A stretch of 64,000 nt of DNA. Source: Chthoniobacteraceae bacterium (GTDB taxonomy: Bacteria; Verrucomicrobiota; Verrucomicrobiia; Chthoniobacterales; Chthoniobacteraceae). The notes beneath the pieces are model-generated. The model had not been told where the DNA came from, did no database searches, and worked only from the letters and a program-made list of their open reading frames with translations. Below are positions 7,204-15,384 of the stretch, piece by piece (position 1 is the first letter of the stretch; every line of letters starts with the position of its first letter). The DNA is taken from positions 1 through 64,000 of the forward strand of contig CANJPY010000002.1 of NCBI GenBank assembly GCA_947476255.1. The letters run 5' to 3'. The position numbers and the translations under genes are program-made.

Positions 7204-9995
7204 GGTGTTTGATTCCTCTGAATGGTTGAGCCGACTCGTTGCGAAGCGGCTTTTTGACCCACGAACCGGCGGAATCTTTCGAGCAAACGGCGCGCTCGAC
7301 TCTGTTGGTGACGCATTCCCTGACTCGCCGGCGTTTGGATTCCGACAAGGTCCAACGCCAGTTCCCGGTTTCCAGAACGCACTACGTTTTCTGCCAGAGC
7401 TTCCCGATCCTCGGTGAAGATACGGATGCTTTTGCGGCCGCGCGATATGGTGACATACCACTGCTGCTGGCTTGTCGCAGCGCGCACCGCTGAGTCCGAG
7501 AACAGAACATGATCCACCGTTTTACCCTGCGAACCGTATGAGGTGACCGCGTATCCTCGAACGAACCGCCTAAACTCACTCCCCAACACCCGGCCATCCG
7601 CCAGATGAATCCGCCCGTTCGGTTCGATCTTGGAAACGGTGACAAGTTCGCCATTGGTCAGGCGGCGACCTTCGCGAGTTCTGCCATTCGCCTTCAACTG
7701 GAGGCGATCTCCACTCGAGACGGATATCTCGCGTTCTTTGCAGACAACCAGATGATCGAGCTTGGAAAAGGGAATCTCCCGAATCCGATTTTCGCATTCG
7801 ACCAGCAGGGAATTCGGGAGGAATCCCGTGACACGGCCCGTTTGGTTCTTCCGAAAACCGCAGAGGTTCCGATTAAAAATCACGACCGTGTCTGCATCAT
7901 AAAAACGCGGATCCCCTTTCTGAACACCGCTAAGATCGGTCACTTCGAGCGTTTTAACAACGCTCTCTTCCATCGGCAGCAAATTGGCCGTCTTGAGGGC
8001 GGTTCGAATGCAGGTGTTTAGGCGGTGGATCTCGGCCCAGGTTTGCGCCACAACAAGGACGGATTCTTGCTTGCTCACATGTTGCACGAACTCTGAAGCG
8101 AGGGTTTCGTGCTGTGTTCCGGGGACACATGGAACAACAGCGCCAATCCTCTCAAGCATCTGAAAAGACAAAGCGGCGTCCCCCTGAGAAGCAGCCTCAA
8201 CCGCAGCCCTGTAGCCTTGGATAAATACGCGTTCCGTTTCCGTTTTTGCGTGCGCTGGATCTTGGCGGCGAATTCTGGTGAGTTCCGCAGCGCTCAGTCC
8301 GGAGTGCCGCTCGATCGCGCGAAGCGCATCTGACGCATCGACCGCTCCATGCTGGCGCGTGTCGCCCGAGCAAATGATCCGGCACCCACTTGTTTCCGCG
8401 TAGGACAGGAGGGCGCACATTTGCTCCCCTCCGATTTGTCCCGCTTCGTCCAAAATGATCACATCACCTTTCGCCGCTGATTTCCGCGCAAGGAACTCAC
8501 TGAGCGTTGTTGCATCCGAGAGCCCGGCCGCAGAGAGATCCAAAGCCTGCTGCCGCTGAGGAGCCAGAACGTGAATGGAACGCTCGGTATTTTTCAAGCC
8601 CGCGAACACCTCCATCAGCGCGAAACTTTTGCCGGTACCCGCCGCGCCGCGAAACAAGGTCAGGAAGTCGCGAGAGCCAAGCAACTGACTCACAACCCGA
8701 GCCTGATCCGGAGCAAGTTTGTCGTTTAGATTGTGTTTCATGTTAAAAGGCGGATGCCGCCCCACGCCACTCGCGGCTAGACGCACAATTTCCTGCTCCA
8801 CAGCCAGGGCTTTCCGCGTTGTGAGCTTCTGTGGATTCACCATATCACGAACATAATCGCGGGCTCGGCTCGCTGCCTTCAGGTCCTCGATCTCAAAGTC
8901 TCCCCCGCGTCCGAACTCCAGCGCGCGCCGCCACAACTCGTGTTCAGCGACAACGGATCGCCGTTCAAAAATATGCGCTTCCCCAAGATCCAGCGCGCTT
9001 GAAGCGGTATGGGTGAAACTGCCTCCAGGCTTCGGATGCGCGGCGTTTATCACAGCCAGAGTCTCTGCTTCTGAATCTGTGATTTGATTTTTCCAAATGC
9101 CCTTCAGCTGAGTCGACGTGAGATCCCGCACTTTTCTAGAGCGTCGATTTTGCGCGAGGTTTTCCCGGATGTCGGCGATATTTCCCGAAGCCTTCTCCGG
9201 GTGTTGTTCGAGAAGGGTGCGGGTTTGAGCATCGATTTCCGAATGTCTCTTGGAGAAACGCTCGCAGAGAGCGCGAGAAATTCCGCTCACATCGAAATCT
9301 CCCCTCGAACGGTTTTCAATGCCGTACCCAAGGCTGACCAAAGATCTGGCCAGTTCGTGGTAGTACACGTTTTCGACGTATTTCTGGGCACGCAACATCT
9401 CGAAATTCTGCAGTGCTTTCCATTGGTTCTCCACGGGATCAAATGTGGCGTTGAAAACAATGCAGTGTGTATGCAGGTGCGGATCCAACGCGCGTGACGT
9501 GTCGTGCGTGAACGTCGCAGTGACAAGATTACCCGTTTCCCGATCGGTGTTGGTCCCGCCAACTCGTACACGTGTACAAGCGAACGGTTCCATCGCATCC
9601 ATGGCACCTCGGATCGCCTTGTTGTGGGCATCTGTAATCCGCACATCGCCTCCTACGAGAGCTGCTATTGAGACGGACTTTGGCGCTGAAATGGTGAAGT
9701 CGTAAAAAACACGGCGGTTCGCGACGGAATGAATCGAGCCGTCGGAGTGGCTTTCAAGTCGCCGATTCAAACTGCGCTGGGTGAGTCGCTCTCCAGTGGC
9801 CGGATGGAGGTTTTCACAAAGGGCCAAAAATTCTGCCTGGCCTACCTGTGCCTTCAAGCCGAGTTGCCGCGCACCTTGGCCCACCCATTCTCCGTGAGTC
9901 GTGTGTCCTTCGCTGTAATAATCGCCGGACGAAAGATGTTCCGAGAAGTACTCCCTCGCATTTTTCAGGCTGTACTGGGTTTTAGGTGAAAGCAT
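7200..9995 (-). CDS. MobF-family relaxase/helicase (TrwC/TraI-like)
   Basis: The product is 931 aa from ATG 9995. A GTG at 10064 would add 23 residues. The relaxase domain comes first, with Tyr residues near the N-terminus (QY, EYF, DYY) and the metal-binding H-L-H-T-H at residues 173-177. A superfamily 1 helicase follows, with Walker A GAAGTGKS near 449-456, the DEAG box near 512 and a C-terminal GYAVTSYGSQGKT motif. It nicks oriT, stays attached to the 5' end and unwinds the transferred strand. The inner start is preferred because homologues start close to the Tyr cluster and because a shared operator then lies 36 bp upstream, as at the secretion operon. Confidence 0.93.
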   Translation of the reverse strand: MLSPKTQYSLKNAREYFSEHLSSGDYYSEGHTTHGEWVGQGARQLGLKAQVGQAEFLALCENLHPATGERLTQRSLNRRLESHSDGSIHSVANRRVFYDFTISAPKSVSIAALVGGDVRITDAHNKAIRGAMDAMEPFACTRVRVGGTNTDRETGNLVTATFTHDTSRALDPHLHTHCIVFNATFDPVENQWKALQNFEMLRAQKYVENVYYHELARSLVSLGYGIENRSRGDFDVSGISRALCERFSKRHSEIDAQTRTLLEQHPEKASGNIADIRENLAQNRRSRKVRDLTSTQLKGIWKNQITDSEAETLAVINAAHPKPGGSFTHTASSALDLGEAHIFERRSVVAEHELWRRALEFGRGGDFEIEDLKAASRARDYVRDMVNPQKLTTRKALAVEQEIVRLAASGVGRHPPFNMKHNLNDKLAPDQARVVSQLLGSRDFLTLFRGAAGTGKSFALMEVFAGLKNTERSIHVLAPQRQQALDLSAAGLSDATTLSEFLARKSAAKGDVIILDEAGQIGGEQMCALLSYAETSGCRIICSGDTRQHGAVDASDALRAIERHSGLSAAELTRIRRQDPAHAKTETERVFIQGYRAAVEAASQGDAALSFQMLERIGAVVPCVPGTQHETLASEFVQHVSKQESVLVVAQTWAEIHRLNTCIRTALKTANLLPMEESVVKTLEVTDLSGVQKGDPRFYDADTVVIFNRNLCGFRKNQTGRVTGFLPNSLLVECENRIREIPFSKLDHLVVCKEREISVSSGDRLQLKANGRTREGRRLTNGELVTVSKIEPNGRIHLADGRVLGSEFRRFVRGYAVTSYGSQGKTVDHVLFSDSAVRAATSQQQWYVTISRGRKSIRIFTEDREALAENVVRSGNRELALDLVGIQTPASQGMRHQQSRARRLLERFRRFVGQKAASQRVGSTIQRNQTP

Positions 9996-10027
9996 CCCAC
10001 CGTTAACATCGTGGTAAGGAATCGCCG

Positions 10028-10047
10028 TTTGTTCCAACGGTGGAACA
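10028..10047. promoter_or_regulatory. Candidate shared operator upstream of the relaxase
   Basis: TGTTCCAACGGTGGAACA at 10030-10047 is a dyad with 7-bp arms. Including two upstream bases, 19 of 20 positions match a second site at 45662-45681 in front of the type IV secretion operon. It lies 36 bp upstream of the relaxase ATG at 9995. The repeat at both transfer operons suggests one regulator controls both. Confidence 0.7.
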
Positions 10048-10099
10048 TAATACGCCGGCCCCACTACGATGTAACGGCATGAGGAAGATGAGACGCCCT

Positions 10100-10229
10100 A
10101 CCCCGTTATCAAACGGTTCGTTTGCGTACGATAAGCGTGGCAAATCGCATGCAGATCTAACGCCGATCGCACGCAGAAGCATCGCAGATCTCACGCAGTC
10201 GCCGTGCTCCTCTCACGCAAATCCAACGC
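10100..10229. other. Candidate origin of transfer (oriT)
   Basis: This lies between the divergent relaxase and TraK-like genes, where oriT lies in IncP-type systems. Three direct 13-mers, GCAGATCTAACGC (10151), GCAGATCTCACGC (10184) and GCAAATCCAACGC (10217), are spaced exactly 33 bp apart, with further ACGC copies at about 11-bp phase. To their left is an inverted repeat, AAACG-GTT-CGTTT (10111-10123), flanked by TTATC and GATAA. Repeats for an accessory protein beside a hairpin near the nick site are typical of oriT. The nick site itself cannot be named. Confidence 0.6.
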
Positions 10230-10273
10230 GACTCTACCGCTAAAGCGTTGCCATTCAAACGAGGTGGAAGGGC

Positions 10274-10624
10274 ATGAGTGACGCGCAGAAAAACGATCTT
10301 CGTACGTTGTCGAAAGCCTTTCAAAAAAGGGGCGGCTACAAAATGGAGATGCTGCTTCCGCACAGGGATGCTGTTTTGGAGCTGCGCGCAAAGGGAGCGT
10401 CCCTCGCGCTCATCGCCCGCTTGTTGGAAGGCGTCGGCATACACGTTTCGGTGGATACCATCCGGCGTCTTTGTCTCCGGGAACCCGAACATTCGCCCCA
10501 CATCACGTCACCTCCAAAGGTGGAGCTCCAAAAGCAGGTCGACCGTGCTGCAACCGCCAGCCGAGACGTGCCTCAACCCATTCTCCTGCGGGGCCCGCGA
10601 ATTGCGGATCCTAACACTCAATAA
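10274..10624 (+). CDS. TraK-like oriT-binding accessory protein
   Basis: The 116-aa basic protein has a helix-turn-helix-like core (VLELRAKGASLALIARLLE, then IHVSVDTIRRLC, residues 37-70). Its size, core and position match IncP TraK, which wraps oriT DNA: it is the first gene rightward from the candidate oriT, followed by TraL- and TraM-like genes. Sequence likeness to TraK is weak by eye, so the call rests largely on gene order. The 33-bp-spaced repeats just upstream are its likely target. Confidence 0.6.
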   Translation: MSDAQKNDLRTLSKAFQKRGGYKMEMLLPHRDAVLELRAKGASLALIARLLEGVGIHVSVDTIRRLCLREPEHSPHITSPPKVELQKQVDRAATASRDVPQPILLRGPRIADPNTQ

Positions 10625-10637
10625 CCATCGAAGTACT

Positions 10638-11339
10638 ATGAAACGGCTTATCCTGATAATGAACGGCAAAGGCGGTGTCGGCAAAAGCACCTTCGCAATC
10701 AACCTCGTCCAGCATTACAAAGACCTCGGCCTCCCGCATCGGTCCGTGGATACCGACAACGAAAATTCGACCCTCAAGCGCTTTCATAACGACGCTGATT
10801 TTGTTGAGCTGTCGCTTCCACGGGGCCTCGATCTCCTGATTCGATTGGTAGAGAAAACAGAAACGGTCATCGTCGACTGTCGAGCCGCCTCGACGGATCT
10901 TATCCTCGGCTACCTTGCGGAAGTGAACGCATTGGACATTCTCACTTCGCTCCAAACACGGCTGACCGTGGTCATGCCCGTCAACCACGAGCCCGACAGC
11001 ATCGAGCAAATTTGCGTGATCGCCGGTGCCCTGGGAAACCGTTGTGATTACGTTGTGGTTCGCAACCAGGTCCACAGTGAGCATTTCTCGCTCTATGATA
11101 ACAGCCGGATCCGAAAGCGCTTGTCGGACGAACTGGGCGGACATGAGATCACGATGCCGAAGTTGTACGATTGGCTCGTGACCGCGCTGAATCAGCACAA
11201 CCTCACCGTGACTGCTGCGATTGCGCCCGGAGAAATCTCGTTGATTGATCGCCAGCGGCTTCTCAACTGGCAGCGCACTCTTGTCGCACAGATCGAATTG
11301 GCCGGATCGTTTCTGCTACCGGAGCAACCGCAACGATGA
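10638..11339 (+). CDS. traL: TraL-like P-loop ATPase (ParA/MinD superfamily)
   Basis: The 233-aa product begins MKRLILIMNGKGGVGKS, with the deviant Walker A of the ParA/MinD superfamily at the extreme N-terminus as in IncP TraL. DTDNENSTLKRF and VIVDCRAAS follow as the Walker A' and B regions. The frame is open upstream to 10278, but that stretch overlaps the TraK-like gene in another frame and is rejected. The gene ends in an ATGA overlap with the TraM-like gene. TraL is an accessory of DNA transfer in IncP plasmids; its exact step is unknown. Confidence 0.82.
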   Translation: MKRLILIMNGKGGVGKSTFAINLVQHYKDLGLPHRSVDTDNENSTLKRFHNDADFVELSLPRGLDLLIRLVEKTETVIVDCRAASTDLILGYLAEVNALDILTSLQTRLTVVMPVNHEPDSIEQICVIAGALGNRCDYVVVRNQVHSEHFSLYDNSRIRKRLSDELGGHEITMPKLYDWLVTALNQHNLTVTAAIAPGEISLIDRQRLLNWQRTLVAQIELAGSFLLPEQPQR

Positions 11340-11692
11340 ACGCCGAACATAGGGCGCTTGCCCTTCAGAAAGCCGTCCTAGAATGGCAAAAACGATGCGG
11401 TCTTTCTGACAACGACCCACTTCTGGGAGTGGTCGAGTTGTTCCAGTTGTTCATTGTTTCTCTGGAAACGAACCGAGCCGTATTGCCGGAAAAGGCGTTC
11501 GAGGAGTTTTGGGATTCCGTGGAATTGCTGAGTCAACGAACCAAGGTGTTGAGTAAGGAGGTCCTGGCCCTATCACAGATCCTCGAAAAGACTGAAGCAG
11601 GTGGTGCCAGTTTGTGGACCGGCTGGGGACAGCTCCTGCTCAGTGCGCTCCTATTCGCGGCCGGAGTCGTAGCCGCAAGGTTTCTGTTATGA
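11336..11692 (+). CDS. TraM-like membrane-anchored transfer protein
   Basis: The 118-aa protein is helical and ends in a single transmembrane segment (LLLSALLFAAGVVAARFLL). This tail-anchored form, the N-terminal 'DNDPLLGVVELFQLF' region and the place after TraL match IncP TraM. It starts in an ATGA overlap with TraL and ends in an ATGA overlap with the coupling protein, so the three are one translation-coupled unit. It may help dock the relaxosome at the coupling protein; that role is inferred. Confidence 0.68.
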   Translation: MNAEHRALALQKAVLEWQKRCGLSDNDPLLGVVELFQLFIVSLETNRAVLPEKAFEEFWDSVELLSQRTKVLSKEVLALSQILEKTEAGGASLWTGWGQLLLSALLFAAGVVAARFLL

Positions 11693-13161
11693 ATCACAAG
11701 CAATGGGTCGATTGGCTACAAGCTGCCTTAGAGCGTCTCGCGCATTTCGGTATTGTGGAGGGGTGTGCCCTTCTGTTGGGCGGCGCCATTTTGTCCTGGA
11801 TCGTTGTGGTTTTGGCGGGTGGCGGCAGCCGAGGAAAGGTGATCGTCAAATTGGGCGGGTTGAAGTGGACACGCGAAGACTTTTGCCGTGGTTGGCTGAT
11901 TACAGGGGACACGGGCTCCGGAAAAACTCGGTCCGGCATTACACCATTATTGTATCAGGTGTTTCAGAATGAACCCACATGGGGCGGGCTCTGTATCGAC
12001 GACAAGGGGCTCTATTGGGAGACCCTGTCCGCTATGGCCGCTCATTTCGGGCGTGCCGAAGATCTGATCTTACTGCAAGTGAAGCCGGAAAGTGCCGATG
12101 CCGACTGGGAACCCACCCACGCCTTCAATCTGACAGGCGACAGGAGCATTCCCTCCAGTACCTATGCCAAGTTCATCGTGGATACTGCTGCGAGTCTCGG
12201 GCAACAAGGCGAGAAAGCCTTTTTCAAGAACCAAGCCCAGACGCACATCGCAAAAGCGTTGGATGCCCTCCACGAAACTGGTGCCGACGTCACTCTGGAA
12301 AACGCATACAACGTGCTTCTCAACGAAAGCGACCTGACGGAATTACTCACCGATCTTCGCAGTGGCCGCCAAACGGCAGCACGCCAGGGGTTGTGTGAAC
12401 ATTTTCAAAACCGCTACCTGAGCCAGCCATCAGAACAAATCGGCGGCGTAAAAGAAACCATCGCGAACTACCTTCAACCCTTCCTCGCAACGGACATCGC
12501 GCAGGTCTTTTGCCCGGGCAACAGCACCTTCGATTTTGACGAGATCGACCGTGGCAAGATCATCTGTGTCGCTATGCCGCAGAAGTTCCAGACCGAACGG
12601 CGTTACATCAACACGTTCCTAAAAATGCTCTTCTACACCCATCTGCTTCGCCGCTTCGATAAACCGAAAGGCGAACGGCTGAAGGATAACTTGCTCATCC
12701 TATGGGCCGACGAAGCCCAGCGTTTCATGACTGCAAGCGAGGACGGAATGAGCGACTACAACTCCGTAGATGTCATCCGCGAAGCGCAAGGTACCGTAGT
12801 TGCGGCCGCCCAATCCTCGACGTCGTTCATCCCGCCGCTTGGTCGAGACAAAGCTAAAGTTCTCACGCTCAACCTCCGTAATCGTATGATCTTTCGAGCC
12901 GCTGATGAAGACGGCGCGATGGACAGTGCTGATTTCCTCGGAAAGAAACGGATCATCAAACGGACCTGGGGCTTTTCCAACGGCAAGCGGACTACGCATT
13001 ACAGCGAGACCGAGGAGCACAGAATCAAGCCGCACATTTTGCGCGCCCTGCCCAAACACACGTGCGTCCTCGTACACGCCGAACGAGGATTCCGGCAGCG
13101 AGTGCTCCCGCCGATTGAGGCGGACGGGAGGGTGTGCGATTGGTTTCGTGGCGGTTGGTAG
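11689..13161 (+). CDS. Type IV coupling protein (VirD4/TraG-like)
   Basis: The 490-aa ATPase has one clear N-terminal membrane segment (residues 24-45), Walker A GDTGSGKT at 73-80 and Walker B LLILWADEAQRF near 335-346, then NLRNRMIFRAADEDGA and a C-terminal ALPKHTCVLVH segment typical of the TraG/VirD4 family. It moves the relaxase-DNA complex to the secretion channel. The ATG overlaps the TraM-like stop, so 75 bases of open frame upstream are excluded. It is shorter than TraG (about 635 aa), with little sequence before the P-loop. It converges on decayed genes. Confidence 0.9.
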   Translation: MNHKQWVDWLQAALERLAHFGIVEGCALLLGGAILSWIVVVLAGGGSRGKVIVKLGGLKWTREDFCRGWLITGDTGSGKTRSGITPLLYQVFQNEPTWGGLCIDDKGLYWETLSAMAAHFGRAEDLILLQVKPESADADWEPTHAFNLTGDRSIPSSTYAKFIVDTAASLGQQGEKAFFKNQAQTHIAKALDALHETGADVTLENAYNVLLNESDLTELLTDLRSGRQTAARQGLCEHFQNRYLSQPSEQIGGVKETIANYLQPFLATDIAQVFCPGNSTFDFDEIDRGKIICVAMPQKFQTERRYINTFLKMLFYTHLLRRFDKPKGERLKDNLLILWADEAQRFMTASEDGMSDYNSVDVIREAQGTVVAAAQSSTSFIPPLGRDKAKVLTLNLRNRMIFRAADEDGAMDSADFLGKKRIIKRTWGFSNGKRTTHYSETEEHRIKPHILRALPKHTCVLVHAERGFRQRVLPPIEADGRVCDWFRGGW

Positions 13162-13540
13162 GCGCAGGGACCTTCGCGTCAAGAATCCTTCCCTCACGAG
13201 CCATCTTCACCCGATATTTCTGCCAAAGCTCGGTGTCCCAAAAGTTAGCAATTACGACATCGATCTTCCGATTCAAAGACCCAACTGCGAGAGAGATGGA
13301 TTTCCTGGGTGCATCGTCCACTGCAACCTCAAAAAAGTTGGTCTTCAGAACGCGCTCTGCATCTGAGCGCATTGACTTAAGATCTCCCATTGCGTCGCCG
13401 CCGTAGGGTCTGATATTCGATACTCCGAGATCTAGCGTATCGAAAGATCCATTTAGCGCGAGCAGGTCGATGTCGCTGTGAATGCGAATTTGAGTATCGC
13501 AGGTCACGAACCCGTGGAAATAATCCTACGCGAGAAAGTT
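13025..13540 (-). pseudogene. Nucleotidyltransferase-domain remnant, frameshifted
   Basis: In one frame the strand reads DTQIRIHSDIDLLAL, then KIDVVIANFWDTELWQKYR and REGRILDAKV: the core of a nucleotidyltransferase (DNA polymerase beta superfamily) domain with its metal-binding D-x-D. The preceding block RRIISTGS is in another frame, ending at a TGA at about 13518, so a small deletion has split the G-S motif. The likeness stops near 13160, where the coupling-protein gene ends. Both ends are lost and no active enzyme can be made. Such domains occur in toxin-antitoxin and signalling defence genes. Confidence 0.65.
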
Positions 13541-13563
13541 AATAGAGTAGGGAGAAAAATTGT

Positions 13564-14046
13564 TCAACAGCTGATCTCGGCCCCGAATGCCTTCATTGAA
13601 AAGTGTTCGAGTAATTCCCGCAGCATGGCGCCGGAAAGCCGGTGCTTATACGACCACGGTGCATCACCGAGGATGCCGAAGGGCTTGGCCTGATTCGCGA
13701 TTTGGATGGCCTGCGGTGTCTGCTGGATCGCGCCACCGACATCGCTACTGACTTTCCTGGGCTCCTTCCAATGCGACTCGGTTGGCACTTGAAAGCGGTG
13801 GTTCGCCTGAAAAAGCGCGAAATCTTGATCCCCACTAGACTCGTGCACGGCGATCAGGGTCTCTTCGTCAAAAATGTCGCAAAGCCGGTTGGAGAAAAGG
13901 AGGGGGAAAATGATCTGCTTGTAGTAGCCCGTGTCGATGGTCCCGCGCAGGATGGTTGCCGCCCCCCCAAAGGTGGAATTCAAGCTGCTTTTGGGTGATG
14001 CAGGTCGTGGGGAATTAAACACGGAATTGAACATCAAATTAAACAC
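13564..14046 (-). pseudogene. hsdM: Type I restriction methylase HsdM, N-terminal fragment
   Basis: Residues from about 28 read ILRGTIDTGYYKQIIFPLLF, NRLCDIFDEET, ENHRFQ-like ANHRFQVP, and GILGDAPWS...AMLRELLEHF, a clear match to the HsdM N-terminal helical domain (HsdM_N). The frame stops after about 160 aa, before the SAM-binding and NPPF motifs of a ~500-aa methylase. No HsdR or HsdS is nearby. It abuts the nucleotidyltransferase remnant, so both appear to be debris of former defence cargo. Confidence 0.82.
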
Positions 14047-14085
14047 TGCCGGCCTCTGTGTCTAATTCATCTGAAGCAGATAAAG

Positions 14086-14560
14086 TCACGGAAGTAGTTG
14101 ACGTCCAAAATCCACCAAGGCCTCGGCGCGGAGCGAAGGCTTTGCCATCGTCGACCAAAGGACGCAGTAGGTGCTGAACTTGTTTTTTGATTTGGAAGGC
14201 AAAACTTGAGCGAGATCCTCCAGCGGAGCTTCTTCCTGTCCCTTGTGATTCAGATGCCTGAGCAGGAGTAGCTTGCCCTCCTCCCGATGAAGCCCCTTCC
14301 GGCGGATGTACACGGCGGATTCGCCAGTGGCAGAAGCGAAGGTTCGGGAAAGGATCAGCCCAGAACCTCTGCCCCGACTGATCCTTTCAAGAAGACCATC
14401 AGAGACAAGCCGATCCACCACTGGCTTGAAAGTCTCCAGAATCAAGGCCTCTCGCCGAACTGAATCCAAAACTAGGAGGTGGGCTGTGTCGTAGAGCCGG
14501 ATTTTCTCCTGACCGACCCGCTCCAGATACCCAGGAAAAGAGGGGGGATTCGAGCTGGCC
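14086..14560 (-). pseudogene. AlbA_2/RecG-like ATP-binding protein, C-terminal fragment
   Basis: The frame contains YLERVGQEKIRLYDTAHLL, ALILETFKPVVDRLVSDGLLERISRGRGSGLILS, YIRRKGLHREEGKLLLLRHL and LAQVLPSKSKNKF, blocks seen at the C-terminus of AlbA_2-domain ATP-binding proteins often labelled RecG-like helicases. The AlbA_2 and GHKL-like parts are missing. The start is cut near 14560, just before an IS66 remnant on the other strand, suggesting the insertion removed the 5' part. A full-length member of the broad family lies at 32393-34255. Confidence 0.65.
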
Positions 14561-14584
14561 CGGCATGCTGAGCCGAGCCACAGC

Positions 14585-14872
14585 ATGGTGGAGATCGACA
14601 ACAACTGGGCGGAAAACACGATGCGCGGGGTTGCGTTGGGGCGTAAAAACTGGATCCAGATTGGAAGCGAAAGTGCGGGGCCGAAGGTTGCGGCGTTGCT
14701 GTCGGTGTTGGAAACCTGCAAGCGGCTTAGGCTGAATGCGCGTGAATACCTTCTGGAGGTGCTGCACGTGCTGGCCTACCAGGAAACACGCTCCGGACTG
14801 AGCGGAGTAAAGTCGTCAGCCGAGTTGACGCCGACGGCATGGGTGCGCCGGCGCACTGTACCTGTGCAATAG
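14585..14872 (+). pseudogene. tnpC: IS66-family transposase (TnpC), C-terminal fragment
   Basis: EIDNNWAENTMRGVALGRKNW, IGSESAGPKVAALLSVLETCKRL and AELTPTAW are hallmark C-terminal blocks of IS66 TnpC, including the Glu of the DDE triad in the NNWAEN block. Only ~95 of about 500 residues remain, and TnpA and TnpB are absent. The segment VLAYQETRSGLSGVKSS before AELTPTAW departs from the family. It is an inert relic marking past recombination in this stretch. Confidence 0.85.
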
Positions 14873-15384
14873 AGCGCCCTGTTGGGAAGTCGCTTCCTGC
14901 CTGGGAGCACACGAGCAGTGGTTAAAAGAGGACTCCTCACGCACCCGCCGACAATGTCACAGCGCTTGTCTAATCGGGAGATGTAGTTGGCTGGGCGAAT
15001 ACGCTCTAGAACGCCTCTAGAGTTCCTATGGACAGCCAAAATCAAGCAAAGTACAATTGAGCACCAAGTAAGAACCGTGCTCCAAACGCCGGCCTGTCAC
15101 ATGGCGCCCCCCCATCAGACGCCCGACAAACGCCGTGAGACACGCCCATACACACATATTGCGTCGGAAAATACTTGCATTGAAATCTATTACTTAGCTA
15201 ATATAACAATAAGTCGTCACGTAACATTTCGAGAGTTCGGACAGAAATTCTCTTTCGACTTCCTCTCCTAGAGTTCTCAACGAAGCACGAGTTCAACCCC
15301 GTCGGCTTTTCGCAAAAACAGCCGAAAGTCCCACGGCGACTGGATGCATTTAATTAAACCACCCTCAGAAAAAGGATCAAAGCG
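14873..15384. promoter_or_regulatory. Gene-free leader of the defence locus with a candidate promoter
   Basis: No convincing gene is seen here. TTGCAT at 15175-15180 and TAATAT at 15199-15204 are spaced 18 bp and form a plausible sigma-70-type promoter about 180 bases before the AIPR start. The surrounding sequence is clearly more AT-rich than the transfer genes. GGATCAAAG just before the ATG at 15385 gives a weak ribosome binding site. Confidence 0.4.

Noticed and set aside
10151-10229. CRISPR-like array from the 33-bp-spaced repeats
   Set aside because: There are only three 13-bp imperfect repeats, the intervals are 20 bp, and no cas genes are present. The oriT context explains them better.
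10278-10637. N-terminal extension of the TraL-like ATPase
   Set aside because: It runs in another frame through the whole TraK-like gene. The ATPase P-loop family starts within a few residues of its Met, at 10638.
14585-14872. Complete IS66 element
   Set aside because: Only the TnpC C-terminus remains; TnpA, TnpB, most of TnpC and paired terminal repeats were not found.
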